Part shown: positions 32,645 through 40,414 of the stretch, piece by piece | Position numbering within the stretch: the first letter of the stretch is position 1 | Layout: each line of letters starts with the position of its first letter | Origin: UTCHB3 sp964625575 | Lineage (GTDB): Bacteria > Bacteroidota > Ignavibacteria > Ignavibacteriales > Ignavibacteriaceae | NCBI GenBank assembly: GCA_964625575.1 | Contig: CAZVBQ010000008.1 | Span: forward strand, 46,673-110,672 | Length of the DNA stretch: 64,000 bases | Direction of reading: 5' to 3' | Made by a program: the position numbers and the translations under genes | The notes under the pieces: generated by a model | Told to the model about the DNA's origin: nothing | Seen by the model: only the letters and a program-made list of their open reading frames with translations | The model's database searches: none

Positions 32645-33688
32645 TTACGCTGAAACAGTTTCCTGTTCAAAAAGTTTGGTGTACTCTTTTGCTGTTCTGC
32701 CGGTGTGGGCACCTTTGTGGTACGCGTAGCCGGTGATAAGTGGCATGGCGATTGTTGCCTCGGCGTAAACCATTTGCTCGTGAACGAGGTCAACTTTGCC
32801 CCATGAGCTGGCTTCTTTCAGGGTGCTGCCTGAGAGTGCGCCGTCACGTTCGTCTGCAACGGTGACTTGAACCGCGTATTTGTGCATCGGTGCGTCACCT
32901 TCAAGAATTTCAGCCGCTACAACGATATCCTGGGTGAAGTTCTTCGGAACGCCGCCACCGATCATGTAGATGCCTGACTCACCACTGGCGATCTTGATCT
33001 TTGTAAGCTCAAGAAAATCCTTGGCAGCGTCAAGGGTTACATGAGCACCGGGATTCTTGGTCTGGTGCATTACGAAACCGAAACCGGCTGAGCAATCGCT
33101 GAAAGCAGGAACGAAGATCGGCACGTTCTTCTTGTAGCAAGCGTAAATGATACTGTCATCGCACTTTGGTCCGCCGTTCTCATCGAGATATTTCCCGAAC
33201 TCTTTGAGGAATTCTCTTGAAGAGTAAGCGCCGGGTTCCATGGAGTCGAAAATTTTCGCGGTGGTATCGTCGCAGATCCTGAGTTCATCTTCGTCGATGT
33301 AGGTATCGTAGATCCTGTCGATGGCGAGTTCTCTGAGTTCAGCGTCATCCACGAACTGTGAGCCGAGGTAATGTTTAAATCCAAGGGCTTCGAAGAAATC
33401 CTGGTCAACCATGTTGGCACCGGTTGATACGATGACATCGACCATATTGTTCATCACCATATCATAGACCACTTTTTTCAGTCCGGCTGAAAAGAGTGAT
33501 CCTGCCAGGGTCAGAATTACGGTGCAATCTTTGTCACGAAGCATCATTTCGTATATTTTGGCGGCTCTGTTCAGGTTTCTCGCCTGAAAAGCCATTTTCT
33601 CCATGGCATCAACCAATGGGGCGACATTATGTTCTTTAATATCAATATGTTCGATAACACCTTTCAAGTAATCTGACTTTTGTGGCAT
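32645..33688 (-). CDS. deoxyhypusine synthase-like protein (possible homospermidine synthase)
   Basis: A 347-aa enzyme of the deoxyhypusine synthase family. The NAD-binding features are TLAGSLFSAGLKK, VIVSTGANMVDQDFF and GGGVPKNF, and the catalytic lysine is conserved as Lys298 in EASSWGKVDL. Bacteria lack the eIF5A substrate of the eukaryotic enzyme. Bacterial homologues are known or proposed to transfer aminobutyl groups between polyamines, giving homospermidine from putrescine. The nearby aguA-aguB genes, which make putrescine, support such a role here. A strong AAAGGAG precedes the ATG. Substrate is inference. Confidence 0.9.
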   Translation of the reverse strand: MPQKSDYLKGVIEHIDIKEHNVAPLVDAMEKMAFQARNLNRAAKIYEMMLRDKDCTVILTLAGSLFSAGLKKVVYDMVMNNMVDVIVSTGANMVDQDFFEALGFKHYLGSQFVDDAELRELAIDRIYDTYIDEDELRICDDTTAKIFDSMEPGAYSSREFLKEFGKYLDENGGPKCDDSIIYACYKKNVPIFVPAFSDCSAGFGFVMHQTKNPGAHVTLDAAKDFLELTKIKIASGESGIYMIGGGVPKNFTQDIVVAAEILEGDAPMHKYAVQVTVADERDGALSGSTLKEASSWGKVDLVHEQMVYAEATIAMPLITGYAYHKGAHTGRTAKEYTKLFEQETVSA

Positions 33689-33799
33689 CGTTGGGGGACT
33701 CCTTTCGTTAGGATGGAAAAATAAAAAATTTTAACCTTTAATAAAGATATAACAACTTTAAAAAGCAACCCGTTTCAAAATGGTTGTGCTAATTTGAAT

Positions 33800-33850
33800 C
33801 CCCGGGGTGAAAAATGCCCGGGTCGATCAAATTTTTTTTGATTTAATCAC
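33800..33850 (+). other. GC-rich hairpin plus T-run in the 369-bp divergent spacer
   Basis: The spacer 33689-34057 between the DHS-like gene and the secreted-protein gene has no ORF. It holds CCCGGG (33801-33806) and CCCGGG (33817-33822), which pair across a 10-nt loop, followed by ATCAAA-T(8)-GAT with a run of eight T. In form this is a plus-strand terminator without a known gene upstream. The rest of the spacer is AT-rich with no exact promoter match. Confidence 0.45.
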
Positions 33851-34057
33851 TGTAAAATATTGCAATTATAAAAAATTATTCTTAACTTGCTAAACCATAT
33901 TGTGATGTATATCAAACATCACGGTGGTTAAATCGCCGGAACATTATTGTTGATTCAAAATTGTACTTTAGTCTGCCTCTTTGTCACCCCTGATAACGTG
34001 GCAGTTGACAATTATTTAATTAATCAACTCATCATCAACATCAATTAGAGGTAAACA

Positions 34058-36217
34058 ATGAAAAAGTTGTTCCTTGTTGTTTTCACCCTGTTCATTGTGA
34101 GCAGCGCTGCATGGGCGCAGTCCGGCGCCGATAAAAATGTAACGGGTAAAATCTACACCCAAGCTGAAAAGATAAAGCTTGATCTTCTCGGCTATCCGAA
34201 GACCGACTGGTCGCAGGGGAATCCCCACAGCGTTACCGGTATTGTGAAGTGGTCAGAGGGTTTTGAGGGTACCACATTCCCTCCAACCGGATGGGCAGTT
34301 CACCAACTTGACGGTGGTTCAAACCCTTGGCTCCGTTACACTTCAAGCCCTCCTTTCGGCGTGGCATCTGCCGCGGTAAGATGGGAATCGGCATCATTGG
34401 CAAATGATGACTGGCTCGTAACTCCTTCGTTCCTCGTGGACGCGGCTGACAAGCTTAATTTCTACGCCGTTGGATCCTCAACCTACGTGGATTCAATCAT
34501 CGTTTATGCTTCAACCGCGGGTGGTGTTCCTCCGACCGGTTACACAAGAATTGCTGCTTTCAGACCTCTCGCGGCTCCCGCCCAGAGATTTGAAGTCAGT
34601 CTTGCGGCTTTTGCCGGGCAAACCATCTATATCGGCTTCCAATACAAAGAAATGGATCAGCTCAGACTTTACCTCGACAGCGTTTATGTTGAAACTGGCG
34701 TGCCGAATGATGTTGGCATGGTTTCCCACAATGTTGGTGGCGAACTCAATGGCGGCGTTCCACTTACCCCGACCGCTACGGTAAAGAACTTCGGTTCAGC
34801 TACACAGACATTCAACGTTACCATGACGATCAACCCCGGTGGCTACACTTCAACCAAACAGGTTTCGGGACTCGCCGCTGATCAGACTGCAAACGTTACA
34901 TTTGATTCATGGACACCTACAACCGGTTCCTTCACCGCTAAAGCTTATACACAGCTCGCGGGTGATCAGAACCCTGCCAACGACACACTTACACGTACCG
35001 CTCTCGTTGTGCAATACATTTATGATAACGGTTCCCTTGTAACCAACCCCGGTGGTGGTTTTGGCGGCGCTGACCTTTCAATGCTTCAGACCGCGCTCAA
35101 TACCTATGGATGGGGCTCACAGAGCACCGCAAACAACTGGGTTACCGATGATTTCACAGTTCCTTCGAATGAGACATGGTCAATCGACGCCATAAAGGTA
35201 TTCTCATACCAGACCGGTTCGACCCTTACTCCGACCTACACATCAGCAAAGATGGTTATCTACAACGGAAGGCCTGATCTTCCAACCAGTTCTGTCGTGT
35301 TTGGCGATGAAACAACAGAAAGATTCATCAGCGCTTCATGGTCAGGTATTTACCGTGCCCTGTCGACCACCCCAACCGATAACACCAGACCTATTATGGG
35401 TGTTCTCACAGGTGCACCGACAGTACTTGGCCCCGGAAACTACTGGGTAATGTGGACACTCGCCGGTACGCTTGCTTCAGGTCCTTGGGCTCCCCCGATC
35501 TCAATCCTTGGCACTTATGAAACAGGCAACGCCTGGAGCAGACAGGCAGGAGTCTGGGTACCACTCAGAGACTCTGCTAGCGGTAGTGCTTCAGGATACG
35601 CTCAGGGTCTTCCTTTCAAGATCGTCGGCTCGGTTCAGGCAGTTCCTGTTGAACTTACATCATTCATGGCAACAGTTCTTAAGAACGATGTTTCCCTCCT
35701 CTGGTCAACCGCTACCGAAACCAACAACATGGGCTTCGAGGTTGAGAGAAAAGTTGCCAACGGCACCTTCCAGAAAGTTGGATATGTAGCCGGTAACGGT
35801 ACAACCACCGAAAGAAAAGAATACTCATTCACAGACGCGGGTCTTGCTTCAGGCAAATACACCTACAGGCTCCGTCAGGTTGATTTCGATGGTACATCAG
35901 AATATTCGAACGAAGTGGAAGCTGACGTGAACATTCCTTCAGAATACTCACTTGGCCAGAACTTCCCGAATCCGTTCAATCCTTCAACCTCGATCGAATT
36001 TGCTCTTAAGGCTGACGCTAAAGTCACCCTCAGACTGTTCGACGCTCTCGGTCAGGAAGTAAGAACCATTCTGAGTGACAACTATGCTACCGGTAACTAC
36101 AAGATCGACTTCAACGCTTCGGGCCTCAACAGTGGTGTATACTTCTATACCATCGAAGCTTCAGGTGTTGACGGAAGCAAGTTCACTTCAACAAAGAAGA
36201 TGATACTGATGAAGTAA
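34058..36217 (+). CDS. secreted choice-of-anchor-J protein with T9SS sorting domain
   Basis: A 719-aa secreted protein with a strong RBS (AGAGG) and signal peptide (MKKLFLVVFTLFIVSSAAWAQ). Residues about 65-215 are a MAM-like choice-of-anchor-J / cleaved-adhesin domain (WSEGFEGTTFPPTGWAVHQ, DDWLVTPSFLV). About 220-320 is a CARDB-type beta domain (DVGMVSHN, DQNPANDTLT). A middle beta region follows, then an FnIII-like domain (VELTSFMATVLKNDVSLLWSTATETNN). The T9SS tail begins at EYSLGQNFPNPFNPST. It is probably a surface adhesin or glycan-binding protein. The gene downstream is a shorter paralogue. Confidence 0.92.
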   Translation: MKKLFLVVFTLFIVSSAAWAQSGADKNVTGKIYTQAEKIKLDLLGYPKTDWSQGNPHSVTGIVKWSEGFEGTTFPPTGWAVHQLDGGSNPWLRYTSSPPFGVASAAVRWESASLANDDWLVTPSFLVDAADKLNFYAVGSSTYVDSIIVYASTAGGVPPTGYTRIAAFRPLAAPAQRFEVSLAAFAGQTIYIGFQYKEMDQLRLYLDSVYVETGVPNDVGMVSHNVGGELNGGVPLTPTATVKNFGSATQTFNVTMTINPGGYTSTKQVSGLAADQTANVTFDSWTPTTGSFTAKAYTQLAGDQNPANDTLTRTALVVQYIYDNGSLVTNPGGGFGGADLSMLQTALNTYGWGSQSTANNWVTDDFTVPSNETWSIDAIKVFSYQTGSTLTPTYTSAKMVIYNGRPDLPTSSVVFGDETTERFISASWSGIYRALSTTPTDNTRPIMGVLTGAPTVLGPGNYWVMWTLAGTLASGPWAPPISILGTYETGNAWSRQAGVWVPLRDSASGSASGYAQGLPFKIVGSVQAVPVELTSFMATVLKNDVSLLWSTATETNNMGFEVERKVANGTFQKVGYVAGNGTTTERKEYSFTDAGLASGKYTYRLRQVDFDGTSEYSNEVEADVNIPSEYSLGQNFPNPFNPSTSIEFALKADAKVTLRLFDALGQEVRTILSDNYATGNYKIDFNASGLNSGVYFYTIEASGVDGSKFTSTKKMILMK

Positions 36218-36352
36218 GTGTGAAGTGTCAGGTATGATCCGCCTCCGGCGGTATGAAAGATGAAGTATGAAGTATGATGGATGAGGTATGAAACCTCACC
36301 ACTCGCTACTCATGACTCGCTACTGACCACTGACCACTTACCTCTAACCATT
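36218..36352 (+). repeat. heptamer array E with a TCCGCC-N3-GGCGGT palindrome
   Basis: From the stop codon to the terminator the sequence has a 7-bp period: GTATGAA-type units (36251-36292), then CACTCGC / TACTGAC / CACTGAC-type units (36293-36352). The palindrome TCCGCCTCCGGCGGT lies at 36238-36252. Units vary at one to three positions. Confidence 0.9.
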
Positions 36353-36391
36353 AAAAAAAGCTGTCTCTGAAAAGGGGCAGCTTTTTTTTTT
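36353..36391. terminator. rho-independent terminator of the 34058 gene
   Basis: AAAAAAGCTG (36354-36363) pairs with CAGCTTTTTT (36378-36387), and four further inner pairs form with two G-T wobbles. A run of 11 T follows. The stem is almost identical to the terminator at 37852-37887. Confidence 0.94.
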
Positions 36392-36418
36392 TGTGAAACA
36401 AACTGAATATTAGTTTTG
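36391..36418 (+). promoter_or_regulatory. promoter of the 36534 gene
   Basis: TTG at 36391-36393, 17-nt spacer, then TAGTTTTG at 36411-36418, an exact TAnnTTTG box. The -33 element begins at the end of the preceding terminator's T-run. A 5' leader of about 110 nt is predicted. Confidence 0.6.
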
Positions 36419-36533
36419 TGATTGTTTAAATGATTGGGATTTTGTCCGAAAAATGCGTAATTTGTGCACTCTGAATCATGCGACTGCGTGACCGGGTTTA
36501 CGAAAGGTTTTTCACTTAAATAATGAGGTACAA

Positions 36534-37724
36534 ATGAAAAAATCGCTTCTGCTTTTCGTCGCTTTAATGTTCACCGCGACCGCGGTTTTTGCCCAGACAG
36601 GCAAGCCTGCTTTTAAGACTCCACGCGTGGAGCCGATTAGCACCAACTTGAATGCCGGCGGCAGCAACGGTATAACCGTTAGCTATATCAACGAAGGCTT
36701 TGAAGACACCCTCTTCCCGCCATCAGGTTGGACATCAACCACTGTACTCGGTACTGTAGGCTGGGGAAGGGAAGCCGGTTTTGGATACACGGGTAATGCC
36801 TCGGCTATTGCCGATTATTCAACCCCGGAAAACGAGAAATGGCTTATCACACCGCAACTTACAGTTGCCGCGGGTGATTCATTAACTTTCTGGATCAGAA
36901 GGCAGTATAATCAAGCATATCCACCCGATAGCCTTTTCATTCTTGTTTCGACAACCAACACCAGTTTAACCAGCTTTACCAATAACCTCAGAACATTTGA
37001 CGTTGCAAACGGTCTTGCTAATGCCTGGACACGATATGCCATTTCACTCTCAGGATTTGCCGGACAGAACATCTATATCGCTTTCAAGCACCGCAACACT
37101 GACGGTAACGGATTCAACATGGATGATGTTATGGCAGGTCAGAACATTGTACCTGTTGAACTCGTTTCGTTCGTCGCGAACACGAACGGTAACGCGGTTG
37201 AGTTAAGCTGGTCAACCTCGACCGAGACCAACAACTATGGTTTCGAGATCGAAAGAAAAGTTGCCGGCAGCGAATACTCGAAAGTTGCTTTCATCAATGG
37301 AAATGGTACCTCAACCAACGCTCACTCATACTCGTTCAGGGATGAGGGTCTCGCTTTAGGTACATACATTTACAGACTGAAACAGCTCGATTTCGACGGC
37401 AGATATGAATACTCACAGGCTATCGAAGCCGACGTGGTTACCCCCGCGGAATACTCACTTGGTCAGAACTGGCCAAATCCTTTCAACCCCGCGACCACCA
37501 TCAGCTTTGCTCTTAAAGCAGATGCAAAGGTAACCCTCAGACTGTTTGATGGAATCGGTAAAGAAGTTAAAACACTCGTTGATGGCAACCTCGCAGGTGG
37601 TCAGCACCGTGTTAACGTTACCACCGATGGTCTCAGCAGTGGTATCTATCTCTACACTATCGAAGCAGTTGGAATTGATGGCAGCAAATTTACTGCCACA
37701 AAGAAAATGATGTTGATGAAGTAG
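36534..37724 (+). CDS. secreted choice-of-anchor-J protein with T9SS sorting domain (short paralogue)
   Basis: A 396-aa secreted protein. Signal peptide MKKSLLLFVALMFTATAVFAQ. Residues about 50-205 form the choice-of-anchor-J domain (INEGFEDTLFPPSGWTSTT, NEKWLITPQLTV, FAGQNIYIAFKHRN). Residues about 206-300 are an FnIII-like domain (VELVSFVANTNGNAVELSWSTSTETNN), and the T9SS tail starts at EYSLGQNWPNPFNPAT. Its last ~190 residues are close to those of the larger protein upstream, so the pair arose by duplication with loss or gain of the middle domains. It has its own promoter and terminator. Likely a surface-binding protein. Confidence 0.92.
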   Translation: MKKSLLLFVALMFTATAVFAQTGKPAFKTPRVEPISTNLNAGGSNGITVSYINEGFEDTLFPPSGWTSTTVLGTVGWGREAGFGYTGNASAIADYSTPENEKWLITPQLTVAAGDSLTFWIRRQYNQAYPPDSLFILVSTTNTSLTSFTNNLRTFDVANGLANAWTRYAISLSGFAGQNIYIAFKHRNTDGNGFNMDDVMAGQNIVPVELVSFVANTNGNAVELSWSTSTETNNYGFEIERKVAGSEYSKVAFINGNGTSTNAHSYSFRDEGLALGTYIYRLKQLDFDGRYEYSQAIEADVVTPAEYSLGQNWPNPFNPATTISFALKADAKVTLRLFDGIGKEVKTLVDGNLAGGQHRVNVTTDGLSSGIYLYTIEAVGIDGSKFTATKKMMLMK

Positions 37725-37851
37725 GTGTTAGGTGTTAGGTGTTAGGTATCAGGTATTAGGTTTGATCCCAATCCGCCACGGGCGGACCAAATACTAAATC
37801 CCAGACCCCAGACCCCAAACCCCAAACCCCAAACACTAACCATTAACCACT
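37722..37851 (+). repeat. heptamer array F, starting at the stop codon, with TCCGCC-N3-GGCGGA
   Basis: The TAG stop (37722-37724) is the beginning of the first TAGGTGT unit. Six such 7-mers run to about 37763. The palindrome TCCGCCACGGGCGGA is at 37772-37786. Then C/A-rich units CCCAGAC and CCCAAAC repeat to about 37832, followed by taaccat/taaccac units up to the terminator. Confidence 0.92.
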
Positions 37852-37887
37852 AAAAAAAGCTGTTCCTGAAAAGGGGCAGCTTTTTTT
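37852..37887. terminator. rho-independent terminator of the 36534 gene
   Basis: AAAAAAGCTG (37853-37862) pairs with CAGCTTTTTT (37877-37886). The loop side sequence TGAAAAGGGG is shared with the terminator at 36353-36391. Confidence 0.94.
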
Positions 37888-37967
37888 ATTCCGTTTGTGA
37901 TATATTTTGGGGGTTAGTGAAGAGAAATTTTGAAACAAATTGGATTGCCGGCAGTAAAAAAGACATA

Positions 37968-38699
37968 ATGAACGAATATACTGAAGAAAAATCCCGGTTC
38001 CCTGTGGCACTGATGATATCAGTGTCGATTCACGTGATCGTTGTGATCGCGGCGATAATTACCTCAAAGTATGGTCCGGCACCTCAGTTCGGATCAAAAA
38101 TGGTGTTTCAGATGTCATTTGACCGTTCGGGTGAAGTTACTGAACAGAAACCGGAGAGTAAACCGCTTCAACCGGAACAACCTGTTGACAAAGACCCGGG
38201 AGTAAAGAGAGATCCTGTAACAAAAACGGAATCAACTGGATCGAAATCCGGATCCACAACCAAAGGTGTGATCGCCGGGGCCTTTGACTCGGTTGATTCA
38301 ACCCTTCTCAATTTTGAATACAAAGAGAACACTCTTCATGTTAGAATGAAATACTCTGAGGGTTGGGCATTTCTCGATAACAACGAGCACTCGAAGCTTG
38401 ATGCCGTTACATTCTGGAACCCAAACATCCCTAATTCACCTTGGGTGCAGCTTAAGGTTACCGATAAATACCTCTTCCGTGAGTCCAGATACAAGCACAA
38501 GGAAGAACTTGACGATTACACCGTTTACTATAACGATGAAAAAGAACTCGAAGGTGAAGTGAAATTCGAGGTTTACCTTAGAACCGGCAGTTCTGAAGAT
38601 TATATTATCACTTATCGTGTGAAAGGAATGGACACTTTCAAGACATACAAGCCTGTTTTTATGGCAATGTTGAAGAGCTTCCGTTTTGGCCTCTTTTAA
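37968..38699 (+). CDS. membrane-anchored protein with TonB-like N-terminus, unknown C-terminal domain
   Basis: A protein of about 243 aa from the ATG at 37968; the frame is open to a GTG at 37917. Residues 14-34 are one membrane helix (ALMISVSIHVIVVIAAIITS), in a form (SxSIHxxVxI) like TonB and other energy-transducing proteins. A proline, lysine and glutamate-rich linker (about 45-100) follows. The C-terminal 130 residues form a beta-rich domain that I do not recognise as a TonB C-terminal domain. No ExbB/ExbD is near. It lies 51 bp upstream of the GldA-like gene, so it may be read with it, or have its own role in the periplasm. Confidence 0.7.
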   Translation: MNEYTEEKSRFPVALMISVSIHVIVVIAAIITSKYGPAPQFGSKMVFQMSFDRSGEVTEQKPESKPLQPEQPVDKDPGVKRDPVTKTESTGSKSGSTTKGVIAGAFDSVDSTLLNFEYKENTLHVRMKYSEGWAFLDNNEHSKLDAVTFWNPNIPNSPWVQLKVTDKYLFRESRYKHKEELDDYTVYYNDEKELEGEVKFEVYLRTGSSEDYIITYRVKGMDTFKTYKPVFMAMLKSFRFGLF

Positions 38700-38750
38700 A
38701 ACTCTCCGAAATATCTAAATTTAAGTTTTCGTTTTTCAAAATTTCCAAAC

Positions 38751-39677
38751 ATGAGCATCAAATTAGAGAATGTCACCCGTCTCTATGGTGATAAACCCGC
38801 CGTTGACGGCATTTCCTTTGAGGTAAAGACCGGTGAGATCGTTGGTTTTCTGGGTCCGAACGGAGCCGGAAAGACCACAACGATGAAGATGATAACCGGT
38901 TTTCTCGCGCCGAACTCCGGCACCATTTCAATTAACGGCAAGCAGGTCTGGGAAGACCCCCGGTCGGTTAAACTTATGACCGGATACTTGCCCGAGAACA
39001 ACCCGCTTTATCTTGACATGTACGTCACCGACTACCTTGAGTATGTTGCCTCGCTTCAGATGGTACTGAAAGAGAAGATCGAAGACCGTGTAAGGGAAAT
39101 GGTGGTTGTTTGCGGTATTGATCGCGAAAAACACAAAAAGATCGGCGAATTATCAAAAGGGTACAGGCAGCGTGTCGGTTTGGCACAGGCACTCATTCAC
39201 GATCCCGGGATACTCGTTCTTGATGAACCCACCACCGGGCTCGATCCCAACCAGATAATCGAGATAAGAAATCTTATCAAAGAGGCCGGGTTGCAGAAAA
39301 CCGTTATTCTCTCCACCCATATTCTCTCCGAAGTGGAGGCCCTTAGCGACAGGATACTCATCATCCATGAAGGGAAGATAGTTGCTGACGGCACACCGGA
39401 AGAACTTAAAAAAGCAACCTCTGAAGGGGTGGCTGTCAGGGTGAGGCTCGAGTCAGGTGAAGATACATCCAAAGTGAAGGGTTCTCTTTCAGGAATCAAG
39501 GGAGTGACCGCGGTTGAGGTGGTTGACCCCTCAGGGCTTTATCTTGTTTCAGGAAGCGACCGTGACCTAAACCGGGAGATTTTCTCGCTCGCGGTTAACA
39601 AAAACTGGGTGCTCCTTGAGATGAGTACGCAAGAGACCCGTCTTGAAGATATTTTTAAAGAATTGACAAAGAACTGA
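38751..39677 (+). CDS. ABC transporter ATP-binding protein (GldA-like)
   Basis: A 308-aa ATPase. Walker A is GFLGPNGAGKTTTMKM, the signature is ELSKGYRQRVGLAQALIHDP, Walker B is ILVLDEPTTGLDPNQ and the switch His is in ILSTHILSEVE. The C-terminal 90 residues are the DUF4162-type extension common in GldA/DrrA/NosF-like ATPases. In gliding Bacteroidota GldA works with GldF and GldG; here the next two genes have exactly those types. The substrate of this ABC-2 system is not known. First gene of a long plus-strand run. Confidence 0.93.
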   Translation: MSIKLENVTRLYGDKPAVDGISFEVKTGEIVGFLGPNGAGKTTTMKMITGFLAPNSGTISINGKQVWEDPRSVKLMTGYLPENNPLYLDMYVTDYLEYVASLQMVLKEKIEDRVREMVVVCGIDREKHKKIGELSKGYRQRVGLAQALIHDPGILVLDEPTTGLDPNQIIEIRNLIKEAGLQKTVILSTHILSEVEALSDRILIIHEGKIVADGTPEELKKATSEGVAVRVRLESGEDTSKVKGSLSGIKGVTAVEVVDPSGLYLVSGSDRDLNREIFSLAVNKNWVLLEMSTQETRLEDIFKELTKN

Positions 39678-39679
39678 AG

Positions 39680-40405
39680 ATGAAAATAATTCTTGAAATT
39701 GCAGTGAGGGAAACACTTCTGTTCTTCGACTCCCTCATAGCCTACGTGCTGCTCGCCGTGTTTCTCGGCTTCAGCGGATTTTTCACATGGCTTTATGGGT
39801 CCGATGTTTTTTTCTCGGGGCAGGCTTCATTAAAATCATTTTTTACCGCTGCCTACTGGATACTCTTCCTCTTCATTCCCGCGCTTACCATGCGCACCAT
39901 TTCGGAGGAGAAAAAGACGGGAACGCTTGAACTTCTGCTTACCAAGCCCGTCACCGACTGGCAAGTGGTCGCCGGTAAGTATCTCTCCGTCATGATCCTC
40001 GTGTTTGTGGCATTGGGGCTGACACTTCCTTACTATTTTACAGTCTGGGTTCTCGGAAACATTGACCATGGAGCCACTCTGATGGGATATCTCGGACTGA
40101 TCTTCATGAGTTCCGCGCTTGCCGGCATCGGCATTTTCATGAGCAGTTTAACAACAAACCAGATCGTCGCCTTCATTTCCTCGCTTTTGGCGGGAATTTT
40201 CTTTATTCTTGTTTTCGATGTGGTGGCTCAGCAGATGTTTGGCATCACCGGCGTGATCATAAATTACATCAGCATGACCGGGCATTTCGACTCCATCTCC
40301 CGGGGTGTGCTTGACACGAGGGACATGGTCTATTTCATCTCCCTAACGTTCGCCGGACTTTTTTTGGCGAGCACTTCCCTTTCAAAAAGAAACATAATTG
40401 ACTAA
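39680..40405 (+). CDS. ABC-2 type permease (GldF-like)
   Basis: A 241-aa protein with six membrane helices. The cytoplasmic loop TMRTISEEKKTGTLELLLTKPVTDWQVVAGKYLS is the hallmark of ABC-2/GldF permeases. It begins 3 nt after the ATPase stop and is followed after 9 nt by the GldG-like gene. It should form the membrane channel with the ATPase at 38751. In organisms that do not glide, the same trio is common and its cargo is unknown. Confidence 0.93.
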   Translation: MKIILEIAVRETLLFFDSLIAYVLLAVFLGFSGFFTWLYGSDVFFSGQASLKSFFTAAYWILFLFIPALTMRTISEEKKTGTLELLLTKPVTDWQVVAGKYLSVMILVFVALGLTLPYYFTVWVLGNIDHGATLMGYLGLIFMSSALAGIGIFMSSLTTNQIVAFISSLLAGIFFILVFDVVAQQMFGITGVIINYISMTGHFDSISRGVLDTRDMVYFISLTFAGLFLASTSLSKRNIID

Positions 40406-40414
40406 GGTGCGGCG

